Source: Arachnopeziza araneosa
Taxonomy: Eukaryota > Ascomycota > Leotiomycetes > Helotiales > Arachnopezizaceae
Assembly: GCA_003988855.1 (NCBI GenBank)
Contig: QYAI01000068.1
Span: 1 to 64,000, forward strand
Direction of reading: 5' to 3'
DNA: 64,000 bases
Shown: positions 1-12,085 of the stretch, piece after piece
How positions within the stretch are numbered: position 1 is the stretch's first letter
Layout of the letters: the number at the start of each line of letters is the position of its first letter
Notes under the pieces: model-generated
Databases searched by the model: none
Seen by the model: the letters and a program-made list of their open reading frames with translations, nothing else
Told to the model about the DNA's origin: nothing
Program-made: the position numbers and the translations under genes

Positions 1-587
1 GCTTGCTTATCACATAGTGGTGCATTCTTTCGAGTCATATTGACGAATTCGCGATGTTTTGGTGTCGAAAAAGAGTCGGTTTTTGGTGGTAAAAGTGGTT
101 ATTTCACGACATGTTTACATTTTACGATTTTGGTTGGGTGCTTAAACTAGTGCGGGCGATTGTCCGGTGGATACGAGTATAGAGTCTAAGCGAGTGCTGC
201 ACGTGACTTACCCTGCTCCCGCAACAGCTTTGTTGTGTTTAAAGAAGAGTAGATTCTCATCTAAGAAAACGGGTCATACCAAACCTGATATAGATTCAAG
301 GCTGCAGCGCGTCAGAGACAAGTTGGATCTAATATAATCCAATGGCTGTATCTATGGATACATCTCATCGGTTCATGTAATGATGGAAGGAAGGCGCAAG
401 ATAGCTCCGGGATGAAATGAGATATGACGCTCAATTGGGTGCGTTTGTAATATCAATCAACCAAGTTCAAGATGACGATTTCATTATCCTCATAAGACAG
501 CCCTGGAATCCGAAATCCATCCCACCCAAGAAATCAGAATCCCACACCCTGTACAACTAATTGTTATCCATACACAATGCTTCCAAT
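1..587. other. Intergenic flank, no gene seen
   Basis: No reading frame longer than a few dozen codons with plausible coding character is present. The right end holds the 3' untranslated region of the glutamate dehydrogenase gene. I see no RNA gene or repeat. Confidence 0.6.
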
Positions 588-2109
<1,522 letters not shown>

Positions 2110-3052
2110 GATTGCGACGGTAAAATGGGTATCTCTGAATGGTATGAAGACGTGTACTGTACAGAGAGCAGGAAGCTGATGCGTTGGTCTGGTTCATGAT
2201 GATGAGGGGGAGTTGCTTCTTTTATCTGTCTGGTAGTGGGGGAGGGGTATGAAAGGGCAACTTTGGGCCCAGTCGAGCTCCCTTGCTCGTTGGACCAATT
2301 CCCTTGCAGGATCAGAGCAAAAAGCAAGCTGGTGGCTTGACGATGGCATCTCCTCTCAGAGAGAGCTTCAACTACCACTACTCGGTCTTAACCACGCAAA
2401 GCGACCTATTCATTTCAAGATGACGTTTCCCCAGCCGTCATGGCTATCCTTCGTAGGGCGAAGAGTGCTCCCTAGCAACATGATGGGCAGTGCTTGGGAA
2501 TAGTGATGTGCTGGACATTCGCTGGTGTTGATAATCTGGCGCTGTCAATGTCGCTAGGCCCCTTATCGTGGCCGCTCGATTCGTCAATCTGGGAAGCTCC
2601 AGCAGGTCCAGCCGCCGGGAGACATCGGAGGTGCAGAGTCTATCGCCCAAACCCTCCTGAGCGTGAAAATTTCCTTCCCGGCGCTTTGGTGGGATGTCGT
2701 GCATCAGAGCATTTCGATTGAAAATCTTTTCATGGGATGCTCGCGGACCTATGAGTGATTTATCAACCACCCATCCATTCGACAGAGACATGGGGAGCTC
2801 AAAGAAAAGAAAAGAAGAGAAAACAGCTTGTCATGAGAGTGGGGAGTGTTGATTCTGCGATATCGGAGACGAGGCAGAAGTGAAATTTTTGGATTCGCAG
2901 CCTTCTTCATTCACCGAGTGAAATATCCATCCTTGCCTATCCTTCAAGAATCAACATTCCTGCATTGAGACCAGCTTGCACCACAACCTTCCAGTTCTTG
3001 CACTTTCACCACCACTATGTGATTTCTTCTACCAATCCATCGCACTCAGTCG
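2110..3052. other. Promoter region of gdhA and 3' flank of the aldo/keto reductase
   Basis: Overlapping open frames here lack any recognisable domain or splice-consistent extension. I read the stretch as the 5' region of gdhA (leftward gene) plus the 3' end of the next gene. Confidence 0.5.
2222..2227 (-). promoter_or_regulatory. GATA-type site upstream of gdhA
   Basis: TTATCT on the plus strand reads AGATAA on the gdhA coding strand, about 115 bp before the start codon. It matches HGATAR, the target of AreA/NIT2 nitrogen regulators. Two further matches lie at 2529-2534 and 2563-2568. Such hexamers occur by chance, so function is only suggested by the gene's known nitrogen control. Confidence 0.3.
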
Positions 3053-3958
3053 TTAATCCGCGTTCGTAGGATCCCAATCTGTAACCAGTTTCTCATCACA
3101 GGAATCTAGCAACTTCATATCTCCTGCTTCGATTTCAACCCCTTCGATATCAGCATTCGAAACTATCCTCTCCTTCTTCACACTTTTCGGCAGCGGCACG
3201 TATCCCTTTTGAAGACTCCATCTTACTAGCAGCTGCGCCGGTGTACATGAATATTTTGTCGACAGCTCGACAACCTGCGGGTGCTTCATTCGAAGGGCAC
3301 GAGCTAGAGGCGCATATGCTTCGACGATTATATCGTGTTGTTTGCAGTACGAAGTAATAGCAATCTGAGTATCGAAAGGATGGGTTTCAATTTGATTTAT
3401 CGCTGGAAACATTTTCGGATTCGATGCTAAAAGCTCTTCAAGCTTGATGGCAATCGCGTCAGTATATCACTCAGTTCCAGAATGGTGACTTGCATGCTTG
3501 ACGCCATAGTTGCTAACACCCGCAGCCTTCACTTCTCCTTCCTCGACTGCATCGCACACCGCACGCCGGCATTCCAATCTCTTATGCTTGCCTCCGTATG
3601 GACTATGCAGCAGATAAAGATCCAAATACTCGAAACCACTTTCCTTCAGACTTTGTTTAATCTTCTTTCTCGTTATCTCATACGAAGAATTTGTCTTCAG
3701 CTTGGTTGTAAACCAGACATCCTCCCTTTTGAGCTTAGAATGCGTCTTTAGATAAGACCGAATGGCGGATCCGACTTCTTTCTCATTCGCGTACCACTCG
3801 GCAGAGTCGAACCCTCGATAACCAGCTTCAAGGGCATATGTAACAGCTGCTGAAGTCTCGTGCCCAGATGTCATGTAAACACCCAAGTGGGCGCGTGGCA
3901 TTTGCAGGCCATTATTGAGACTGATTCTCGATGCTAAGGAGTATGAGGTTGCAGCCAT
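3053..3958 (-). CDS. Aldo/keto reductase family oxidoreductase
   Basis: A NAD(P)H-dependent (beta/alpha)8-barrel reductase of the AKR superfamily; substrate unknown. Exon 1 is 3494-3958 and exon 2 is 3053-3442, giving 284 residues, normal for single-domain AKRs. Near the N-terminus are the GYRGFDSAEWYANE segment (catalytic Asp and Tyr, signature 1), then the catalytic Lys in WFTTKLKTNS. The YLDLYLLHSP strand with the catalytic His, the GVSNYGVKH segment and the MFPAINQIETHPF strand follow. The C-terminus has the cofactor-binding PLPKSVKKERI segment. The intron joining GVKH to LEELLASNPK fits only as a 51-nt GC-AG intron (GCAAGT donor, CTGAC branch), which leaves the phase intact. It resembles fungal reductases for glyoxal or 2,5-diketogluconate-like substrates, but I cannot assign one. 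Confidence 0.85.
3443..3493 (-). other. GC-AG intron in the aldo/keto reductase gene
   Basis: The donor is GCAAGT, the canonical GC-type donor. The branch site ACTGAC lies 16 nt before the terminal CAAG. Length is 51 nt and phase is 0. No GT donor nearby restores the frame with full conservation of the GVKH-LEEL junction. Confidence 0.7.
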
Positions 3959-5426
3959 TGCGCGTTGCTATCACGAGAACGAGAGATTTTGCGGAGATCA
4001 TTTGGGAGAAGAGGAGATATAGTAGCTGAGTGTGTATCTTGTACTGGTAGAACCAATGACGTCAAGCCGAAGAGGGATGAACCTGAGCTTATACACGACC
4101 GACTACCTGAGGAATGATAGAAATAGCATACATAGAGGCTTTGATGCTTTTTGATTGGAAGAAAGAGGAGCCTTCCACTCGATTTTCCTCTTTGTTTCAA
4201 GCCCCCGAAAGCTTACGAGGATCGAGTTCATTCACAAACTCCATTGAAGTTGAACGGCCAGGTTGGGAAAGCTGAATTCTCGGTTGATAGCCTTAAAGCC
4301 TAACACTTTGAATAACAAGCAAGGGCAGAGATTTCTGAACCTAACACTCTCAGAATCTTTCTTTTCATTCAATTTGTAGTTCGTCGCGCAGCCCAGCGGG
4401 GCCTCCCCGGATTTAGCAATTAGTGAATCGTTTGATTTGTTCTCGTAGGTGCTCTGCTAGTAATTTTGTAATTCCAATTCTTAAATTTCAGCGTGCGATA
4501 AGTCTATCGTCAACTAATCAGTGGTGTTATAATTAATGGGTTCCAAGTTCAAAGCATGTCCGGCAAGCTGTCTCTTTCGTCAGCAGGTATCTGGAAAAAC
4601 AAGAACCATTCATCTATAAAAATCTATGCAACGTCATCCTTTCCATTCACTCTAAGAGGCTTGGTTGATATGCAGCGACCAAATTCACAGTCGATGTCTT
4701 TGCTGCACGGAAAATTCTTTACTGGACGGAAAATTCGGGTCATCAGAATATTAAGTGTGTGTTACATTTATATTACTCTATATATTGTCAATATACTGAG
4801 CGAAACATTCGGCTGGTTCATCCGCTAATCTGATGCCGTTTAGTCCGAGTTTGTGGTGCCTGTAGAGTCGTCTGATTTTTGTTGAAGAAATGTTTCTGGA
4901 ATGCTCAATCTCCAAATATGATTCGCGGGTGCACTTCAAGTTGATTGATAGAGGTCAGGTCCGACTGGACAGGAGTATTCAGCCTGAGCGATTACTCAAT
5001 TCGTGATCAGAATATTCGCCTTCTGTTCCACATCGCCGAAGCTGATAGGTGCATACCTACTATTACCTCATTACACTTCTCACACGTCGACCTCATCTAG
5101 AGACTCATGTGGGGTGGTGTGGGACACACGTTACCATTGATCTGAAATGGGGCACCCAGGCTGTTTTGGGCAGTGGCTGAAACGGCAGATTTAAACTCCT
5201 AAGATCTGTGGGGTAATGCAGTTACGGTGCACTGATACCCATGCAGTGCAGATCTCATCCGGATGGCTTCATTCACTTATTGGCATTGGTTTGGAAACAC
5301 AGCCATATGAATGGAGGGGGTGTTTCTCCGCGAAATTAATTTGTTTAAAGAGTTGCCGCAAAACTTGAAGATCTGGAAGAATACAGTACTTGGTGTCGGC
5401 TATGGACTCAAGTGTAGTAAAAACTT

Positions 5427-5434
5427 TTTATAAA
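5427..5434 (+). promoter_or_regulatory. Putative TATA box of the CE15 gene
   Basis: The octamer TTTATAAA lies 69 nt before the start codon of the secreted methylesterase, a normal distance for a short-leader fungal gene. Strongly regulated secreted enzymes often have TATA promoters. Confidence 0.45.
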
Positions 5435-5440
5435 GCCAAC

Positions 5441-5470
5441 GTCCTTGCCACTGTCGAGCGTGGCAAGGAC
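5441..5470 (+). promoter_or_regulatory. Perfect 11-bp inverted repeat before the CE15 gene
   Basis: GTCCTTGCCAC at 5441-5451 is followed by an 8-nt spacer and the exact reverse complement at 5460-5470. It ends 32 nt before the ATG and begins 7 nt after the TATA box. It could be a leader hairpin if transcribed, or a site for a dimeric DNA-binding protein. Confidence 0.6.
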
Positions 5471-5502
5471 TCTTCCACGCTTCCCCGAAGACGATATCCA
5501 AC

Positions 5503-6732
5503 ATGATGAAGTATCTCACATCCCTTTGCCTCCTGGCTTCGACTTCGTTGGCGGCACCTACCGTAGCACCACTTGAGAGTCGTGCTGAACAGTTGTACAA
5601 GCGAGCTGGATTCGTTGAGACACCGTCGCCATGTGTTCTCCCCAGTGGTTACACTCTCCCAGCGTCAAATGCCAAACTCCCCGATCCATTCACATTCGCC
5701 AACGGAACCAAGGTCGTGACGAACAGTGACATGCTTTGTCGCGCTGGTGAGATCAGTGACATGTTTCAGAAGTATGAGCTTGGGACCAAGACACCCAAGG
5801 CATCTACTGTCACTGCAACAATGAGTGGCACTAGTATTTCTGTCACGGTGACCAGCGGTGGAAAGTCAATCACTTTCTCGGCCAAGGTCAGCAAGGGCTC
5901 CTGCACGGCTCCTTGCGCAGCTATTATCGGTATCGGCGGAGTAAGCATCCCCATTCCCGCGGGCATAGCTACAATTACATTCGACAACGACGGCATGGCA
6001 GCGCAGCAAAGTTCATCATCCCATGGAACGGGTCTCTACTTTCAGCTGTTCGGCACCTCAGCGAACGCTGGTGCCACCACTGCTTGGGGATGGGGTGTGA
6101 GTCGTCTCATTGACGCTATCGAACTCCTCGGAACCTCCTCTGGAATTGATGCTACTCGTCTCGGCGTCAGTGGTTGCTCTCGCAATGGAAAGGGTGCATT
6201 CATCGTCGGCGCCCTCGATGGCCGTATTGCCTTGACCATCCCACAAGAGTCAGGTTCCGGAGGTGCCGCCTGCTGGCGTATCTCCGACAGCCAGAAGTCT
6301 TCTGGTGCGAACATCCAAACCGCCTCCGAGATCGTGGGAGAGAATGCCTGGTTCTCTCCAGTCTTCAACACTTACGCCAAGGCAACTTCCACGCTTCCTC
6401 ACGATCACCACATGCTTGCCGCTATGGTTGCCCCTCGCGGTTTGTTTGTCATCGAAAATGACATTGATTGGCTTGGACCGGTCTCTACCACTGGATGCCA
6501 GGAAGTTGGACAGCTCGTCTATAAGGCTATGGGTATCCCAATCAACTTTGGTTTCTCCCTGGTCGGTGGTCATTCTCATTGCGCCTTTCCTAGTGCGCAG
6601 ACGTCGGATTTGGACGCCTACATTACAAAATTCTTGTTGAATGGGACGGGACCTACTGCACAGGTGCAGAAGAGCAGTGCTTCTGTTACCCTAAGCAGTT
6701 ATTATACTTGGACTGTGCCCACCTTGACCTAA
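5503..6732 (+). CDS. Secreted 4-O-methyl-glucuronoyl methylesterase (CE15)
   Basis: This enzyme cleaves the ester between lignin alcohols and 4-O-methyl-glucuronic acid on xylan, separating lignin from hemicellulose in plant cell walls. It is an uninterrupted 409-residue frame. A signal peptide (about residues 1-18, hydrophobic core YLTSLCLLASTSLAA) is followed by a mature N-terminus starting near APTVAP. The catalytic domain carries the family motif GCSRNGKGA with nucleophile Ser226, Glu249 in PQES, and the His motif GGHSHCAFP near residues 355-363. Cysteines at 44, 79, 134, 138 and 225 match those of the Cip2-like group. No cellulose-binding module is attached; the protein ends about 35 residues after the catalytic core. 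The first of two adjacent Met codons is used as start; either gives the same secreted product. Confidence 0.93.
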   Translation: MMKYLTSLCLLASTSLAAPTVAPLESRAEQLYKRAGFVETPSPCVLPSGYTLPASNAKLPDPFTFANGTKVVTNSDMLCRAGEISDMFQKYELGTKTPKASTVTATMSGTSISVTVTSGGKSITFSAKVSKGSCTAPCAAIIGIGGVSIPIPAGIATITFDNDGMAAQQSSSSHGTGLYFQLFGTSANAGATTAWGWGVSRLIDAIELLGTSSGIDATRLGVSGCSRNGKGAFIVGALDGRIALTIPQESGSGGAACWRISDSQKSSGANIQTASEIVGENAWFSPVFNTYAKATSTLPHDHHMLAAMVAPRGLFVIENDIDWLGPVSTTGCQEVGQLVYKAMGIPINFGFSLVGGHSHCAFPSAQTSDLDAYITKFLLNGTGPTAQVQKSSASVTLSSYYTWTVPTLT

Positions 6733-7340
6733 ATACAGCCAAGGTTAGCATCAAGGAGGGATTTATGGGATTGAGTGGTCTTTGAGATAGGAGTTTCTTT
6801 GTACATACGATTCCAAACCCCCCTACGTATAATATAAGACGCTGCAAAATCCTAAAACTTTCAATTGTTTTTGACACCCTGAAGAATCGAAGCTTGCTTT
6901 CGTCAATTGATGTGATATCATGCATTAGATTCATTGGAGGCGCAAATATCCGAGCATTAGGAACATTAGAAGGTGTCTGAGTTAAACAGATTGACGAGTA
7001 CCAGGAATTTAGAAACGTATGAAAGACATACAGATAACAAATCATCTCTAGATTCAAGACTCTTGCGAGGAGACGTTTGAAGATAACATACCGTACGATG
7101 AATTTATCAGGTTGAGATACCACTGATAACAAGAGCAGCTGGTGCACGTGCCTACCTTATTGCTGCACGACTCAAATAATAAATTCTCCAAGATTTGGTC
7201 TGTCTAGATCCTAAAAAGTTCATTCGGTAGAGCGATCTCTCTATGGTATCATCCAATCCAGTCAAACCCATTTCCAAACCGTCCAATTGCTTTTACCAGT
7301 CTAGGATCATTATCTAGTCCAATATAAGCACCCTTCTCGT
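6733..7340. other. Convergent intergenic region
   Basis: This is 3' flank shared by the methylesterase (rightward) and ornithine aminotransferase (leftward). A 153-codon open frame on the minus strand (6686-7147) overlaps the end of the methylesterase and shows no domain, so I do not call it. Confidence 0.5.
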
Positions 7341-8778
7341 TTAGGATGATACCTCGTCTATTTTCTTGGCCTCTAGGCTTGGAAGTTCATGAATCGCATC
7401 ACCAATGATTCTTAATGACTCTTGGATTTGTTGTTCCGTGATCACGAGCGGGGGTGCAAAACGAATGATGTTCTGGTGCGTCGGCTTTGCCAATAAACCC
7501 TTGTTCTTCAATAGCAGGCAAAGTTCCCAAGCAGAGTGACCTCCAGTTTTGCTTTCGTCAAGGACAATAGCGTTCAATAAACCCTTCCCACGGACAACTT
7601 TGATAATGGGAGACTTAAGGTCTTCAAGGCCCTGGCGAAGGATCTTACCTAGAGCTTCTGCCTTTGCAGTCAGATCTTCCTCTTCCATGATTTCCAGAGC
7701 TCGGATAGAGACAGCACATCCAAGTGGGTTGCCTCCGTATGTTGAACCATGGGTCCCAGGTTCAATGGTAAGCATGATTTCCTTTGATCCCAAGACACAT
7801 GAGACTGGATACATGCCACCAGATATGGCTTTGCCGAGTGTTACCAAATCCGGTTTGATTCCTGCCCATTCGGAGCACAATATACGACCTGTGCGGCCGA
7901 TACCAGTTTGGATCTCATCGCATATAAGGAGGACATTGTGTTTTTTGCAAAGCTTGTGTACGTTCGTCAGGTAGTCGTCTGCAGGAACCACGACGCCTGC
8001 TTCACCCTGAATAGGTTCAACTATGAACGCCGCCGTCTCGTTGCCATGCGCTTCCAGGGCTTCTTCAAGATCAGCGATGTTATCGAATCGTATTGGCTTT
8101 CCGGTAGAAGGACAGGTTGCGCCCACACCGGGAACATAAGGGCCGTAATTGTCGCGCGACTCGGGATCAACGGACATAGAAATCGCTGTCATCTGGTTCA
8201 AGTTAGACATAGTCTCTAATCAAATGCAACAGACATACTGTTCGGCCATGAAAATTTTCCGTGGCAGCAAAAACCAAGGCCTTGTTCTGTGGAACACCTT
8301 TCACTTTGTACGCCCACTTCCTCGCGACTTTAATCGCCGTCTCGACAGCCTCTGCTCCGGTATTCATGGGCAAAACCATATCATACCCAAATACGTTTCT
8401 GACCTTCTCGGCCCATTTCGGAAACACATCATTGTGAAAGGCTCGAGAGGAGAGGGTGAGTCTTTGTGCTTGCTGGCAGAGGGCCTTCACCAATTCTTCG
8501 TGGCAATGGCCCTGATTAACGGCACTGTATGCTGACAAGAAATCGATATACCTCTTGCCTTCAGGGTCCCAAACTTCGCAGCCTTTCGCAGCAGCAAAGA
8601 CGATGGGGAGAGGGTGATAATTGTGCGCAGCGAAATTATGTTCAGCTTCGATAGCAGCAGACGAGGAGGTTGCATGGTACCTATCTCCGGACAGGGCTGA
8701 TGCAGGCTGGAACGGGGGCGCTGTGGGTTTCAGTGCACTGCCGTTCGACTCTGCACATGTGTCGGCGTGGGGAGCCAT
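7341..8778 (-). CDS. CAR2: Ornithine aminotransferase
   Basis: A PLP-dependent class-III aminotransferase converting ornithine and 2-oxoglutarate to glutamate semialdehyde and glutamate, the cytosolic step of arginine use in fungi. Exons are 8239-8778 and 7341-8192 (46-nt intron, phase 0), giving 463 residues. Visible landmarks are the N-terminal AAHNYHPLPIVF segment, PMNTGAEAVETAIK and FHGRT. Then come SRDNYGPYVPG, the PLP-contacting ICDEIQTGIGRTG segment and the Schiff-base lysine near residue 301 in VTLGKAISGG. The acceptor I chose (CCAG before ATG ACA GCG) keeps FHGRT-MTAISMS in frame; the next AG would break it. No mitochondrial presequence is evident, matching the cytosolic fungal enzyme. 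Confidence 0.94.
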
Positions 8779-9435
8779 GATTATGGTGATCTCTGCTGTA
8801 GAAATAATAGATTGTCTAGGTCGGATTGGAGTGGAGAGTGGTCAGAGAATTATCTGTGGGAACGCCGCGTTTTCATATGAGAACAGTAGATAAAGACTAA
8901 GCCTCTAAGTGCAAGTCCTTGCGGGCTGAAGGCTATCTCTGCGCATGACCTATGTTTTGACTAAGAGAAAGACGATTGATAAATATTTGCGTGTTTTCCT
9001 GCCTTTAGGGATCAGAACTCGGCCTCTTCGTTTGAACCTGCGCATAGGGGAAGTGGTGGCACAGATAGCGGGGGTTTCTGGGGCAGGGGGCTTGACTGAG
9101 AGCCGGCGATAAGCAGCGAATCAATTGATCGCATGAACGGCTAGGATGATTGGCTCTGGCTGTAACTTGTCAAATATCATAACAGCAAATAGATAAAGTC
9201 TTCGCCTGGCACATAGATTTCTGCATGGGAATGTGTGAAGGTAAGTAAACCCAGGAACAAATAAATCCCGAGCCTTTGCTACTTCTCTCAGAAGTCGAAA
9301 TGTAGCGGCTTTTCAAGAGAGAGCCCCAATACTAATCCAGATGCTTGCCTTGGTTTGCTACTTTTTTCTCTTTGGGGGCTACTTATACATAACTTTCGTT
9401 GCAGCTGGCTGTGGAGCTGAAAGCAGCTTCTCGTC
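8779..9435. other. Promoter region of ornithine aminotransferase
   Basis: Non-coding between two leftward genes. It should hold the ornithine aminotransferase promoter and the 3' end of the serine acetyltransferase gene. Nothing else was seen. Confidence 0.5.
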
Positions 9436-10983
9436 TCATCCAAGAAATCGCTTTACGTTCCCTCCAATATGTTCCAGATCTAGTAAAAAGCTATCATGGC
9501 CGAATTGACTGACATCCTGTCCGAGTTCGACATGGGTCACGCTTTTGTTTCCTCCTCTCCTTAATGTTTCCGCAATCTCTCTTTGCTGCCATGCTGGAAA
9601 TAAGATATCACTTTCAACACCTAAGATCAATGCTGGATGATCCCTTAACCCTTTCAAGCCCAATACAAGATCCTGAGGAGGCGAAGAAGTTTGAATCACA
9701 GGCGCGTCTAGATCGCCAGGTGAATTCGACTCCGGCTGCTCCTGATATGGTGAATCCGGCAGAGTGAGACTGCACGTCCCGGCATCCAAGTCACGACTCT
9801 CTCCAGTCGCAAGCCTTTGAGTATGTGCTGACCTTCTGGCGGCGGTAGCAGCTTGACCGTTAGCACCAAGATCAAATAAATCCATTGCTTTGCTAACATA
9901 AAGCAGACTGTTCGCATCATATTCCAAGCAGAACTTCTCCCCTGCATGGTCCAAATATGTCTCGATTAAAAAGTCTGGACATAAAGCAGGTTTTTTACTC
10001 GGGTCTGCTCTCCTTCTTCCAAATCTCTGCTCCCATTCCGGCCCAGATCGATACGTGACCGTCGCAATCTCTCTTGCTAGCTTCATTCCGGCATGTGGAG
10101 GTATGCTGTCGTAGTAGAATCCACGATTCCAGTTCGGATCCATCATTAAAACCTGCCGCTGTGTGTGTCGCATTGCGATACTATAAGGATGACTCCTCGC
10201 ACATCCAGAAATACTGACAATTCTTCCCACCCTATCAGGAAATAGCACACCAGCTGCTAACGATTGCATCCCTCCCATACTCGCTCCCACACTGGCATAT
10301 AATTTCTTGACCCCTAGTCCATCTAGGAGTCGAAATTGTGCTCTAACCATGTCTTCCATTGTGAGAATTGGAAATCGTGTGGCGTATCTCCTGTTATCCG
10401 CAGGATCAACACTACTTGGTCCTGTACTTCCATAGCAACCTCCTATAACATTCGTGCATATGATATGGTATTTTTTTGTATCAAGACACCCTCCTGGACC
10501 GATGAACTTCTCCCACCACCCTGGCTTGGGATTCTTTTCTGTCGAATGTGCGTGCGATGAGGCACTCAATCCCGTGTGAAGCAGGATGACATTGCTTCCC
10601 TCTGCATTCATCTCTCCCCAACTTTCATATGCAATGTCGAATTTAGGAAGTACGCCACCCCAATCTAGGATCAAGGGCTTGTCACAGTGATAATTGAGCG
10701 TCACGCCACTAGTGTATGAAGGTTCAGGGCCGGAGGACAAGGAGCGAGCTTCGAGGGTTGCAGATTTGGTTTCTAGAGCATCAAGGCAGGGAAATGACAT
10801 TGCTGGGTTCGAGGCTACTGTTCCACTATGCTGCCGGGTTTGAATAGAGAATCTTGATCCATTGTGGAGTTTGGTCGTAGAAGTTCTGGATGAACGTCGA
10901 ATCCATACTTGCGGAAGATATTTTGGAGAAGTTTGAGTGACTGTGGCTCGCGCTGCTACAGTCAAACACTTCGAGGCATTCAT
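9436..10983 (-). CDS. cysA: Serine O-acetyltransferase, CysA type (MetX-like fold, mitochondrial)
   Basis: An alpha/beta-hydrolase-fold acyltransferase of 515 residues without introns. Residues 1-55 are rich in Arg, Ser and Thr with no acidic residues ([11 protein letters not shown] region), like a mitochondrial presequence. The catalytic triad is visible: Ser235 in VGASMGGMQ, Asp459 in VESDILFP and His496 in GHDSFLLD. The family includes homoserine acetyltransferase (MET2). I prefer the fungal serine acetyltransferase branch because the segment after the nucleophile reads [16 protein letters not shown] and [12 protein letters not shown], not the MET2-type WGISWGE pattern, and because of the presequence. 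The product would be O-acetylserine for cysteine synthesis. An 86-codon upstream frame (10980-11240) ends on the start codon in an ATGA overlap, which could lower translation if the transcript starts far enough upstream. Confidence 0.8.
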   Translation of the reverse strand: MNASKCLTVAARATVTQTSPKYLPQVWIRRSSRTSTTKLHNGSRFSIQTRQHSGTVASNPAMSFPCLDALETKSATLEARSLSSGPEPSYTSGVTLNYHCDKPLILDWGGVLPKFDIAYESWGEMNAEGSNVILLHTGLSASSHAHSTEKNPKPGWWEKFIGPGGCLDTKKYHIICTNVIGGCYGSTGPSSVDPADNRRYATRFPILTMEDMVRAQFRLLDGLGVKKLYASVGASMGGMQSLAAGVLFPDRVGRIVSISGCARSHPYSIAMRHTQRQVLMMDPNWNRGFYYDSIPPHAGMKLAREIATVTYRSGPEWEQRFGRRRADPSKKPALCPDFLIETYLDHAGEKFCLEYDANSLLYVSKAMDLFDLGANGQAATAARRSAHTQRLATGESRDLDAGTCSLTLPDSPYQEQPESNSPGDLDAPVIQTSSPPQDLVLGLKGLRDHPALILGVESDILFPAWQQREIAETLRRGGNKSVTHVELGQDVSQFGHDSFLLDLEHIGGNVKRFLG

Positions 10984-12085
10984 TTTGTTGATAGAAGACA
11001 GAGAAGCAAGGTCGCTGTTGACAGGCGAATTCGTTGATTGCGTGATTTTCTCAGCCTTGCCATCAGCCTCGCCAAGTGGATCAGACAGCCAATCGCCACC
11101 AGTCTACCCCTTTGCATTTCATTGACACAACACAAAGGATATGACGTGGACGATTTTCTTACCGATAAAATATCTTGATAACGATGTTTTCCTCTGCACT
11201 CCTCTCTTGGACACCGCACACGGGCGGGTTGATACGACATGAACTAAAATTAGGACTATGTTGTGGCCTCAGGCACCCACTCCACTAGCCACACTAGCTA
11301 GTGGTAGTATCTAGGAGCCACGAGCTCACCCCTCGCTTTCTCCCTCAGAGTTATCACCACCACCAATAGAGCCCATACCAGATCCTCGTCCAGAGACTGA
11401 TTGAGTGATAGCAGTATATACAATTCCACATAAAGATCGTACCTAGTTGAGTAGCGGTCTTTTGATTGACTCCCTCGGCAGAGAATAGCTTCAGCGACAT
11501 CTCTTCCTCGACGAGCGGGGTCACTAAGGTAGAAACCGGGGGTCTAGACTGACAATGGCTATGTTTGAGGTTGCATTGACCAGACTCTCCTGATTGAAGT
11601 CTCTATTCTGCATGCAGCTCCATCTCGGAGTTTCAAGAGTTTGAGTGCACGAGGAGATTTGAAGGATTTCCTCCTCATCCATTGTCTTGAAATCTCCTCT
11701 ACTCCAAAGGGAGTCACGTTGTGCACCGGTGGGTTCTGCCACCGGGAGCGTTAAAGTTTGGCAAGCCTCGCGTCCCCCTTTCATCCCCTGAATTTAAGCG
11801 ACCCTGGTCCCCTCTGGGCCCTCGGTGTTTTGACAGCTACCCATTTCAGATATAGCCGCCTATTTTCATATGGATGTTCATCCAACACAAAACACCCAAG
11901 ATTGCGGATATTGGATTCAATATCAGATTTACGTTACGCCAGCCCGGTGGCACGTTTATCCTGTTGATAGATCTTCTCCGAGCTTTGTGCTATTCATAGA
12001 ACACAATTGATACTTCCGACGACGATGGATGCAGAGATATATCTTCGGTCATTCCTCGCTCTTATCCATCTCGTTAAACTTTGAA
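10984..12085. other. Divergent intergenic region
   Basis: 1.1 kb between the leftward cysA and the rightward beta-lactamase-fold gene. It includes an ATG-initiated upstream frame (10980-11240, minus) ending on the cysA start codon. No other coding signal is seen. Confidence 0.5.

Larger units (their letters stand above)
3959..5502. other. Long intergenic region between divergent genes
   Basis: 1.5 kb without a supportable gene. It separates the leftward aldo/keto reductase from the rightward methylesterase, so it holds both promoters. The middle (about 4,440-4,800) is rather AT-rich. The right end holds a TATA box and a palindrome, listed separately. Short open frames here have no domain. 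Confidence 0.5.

Noticed and set aside
3461..3470. A GT donor near 3468 for the aldo/keto reductase intron
   Set aside because: It would leave the exon out of phase with the conserved LEELLASNPK segment and make a very short intron.
6686..7147. 153-codon minus-strand frame after the CE15 gene
   Set aside because: It overlaps the end of the CE15 coding region, has no domain or signal, and its composition looks like translated AT-rich 3' flank.
9436..10983. Homoserine O-acetyltransferase (MET2) as the name for the MetX-fold gene
   Set aside because: The segments after the nucleophile and the mitochondrial-type N-terminus fit the fungal serine acetyltransferase branch better. MET2 is kept as a less likely alternative.
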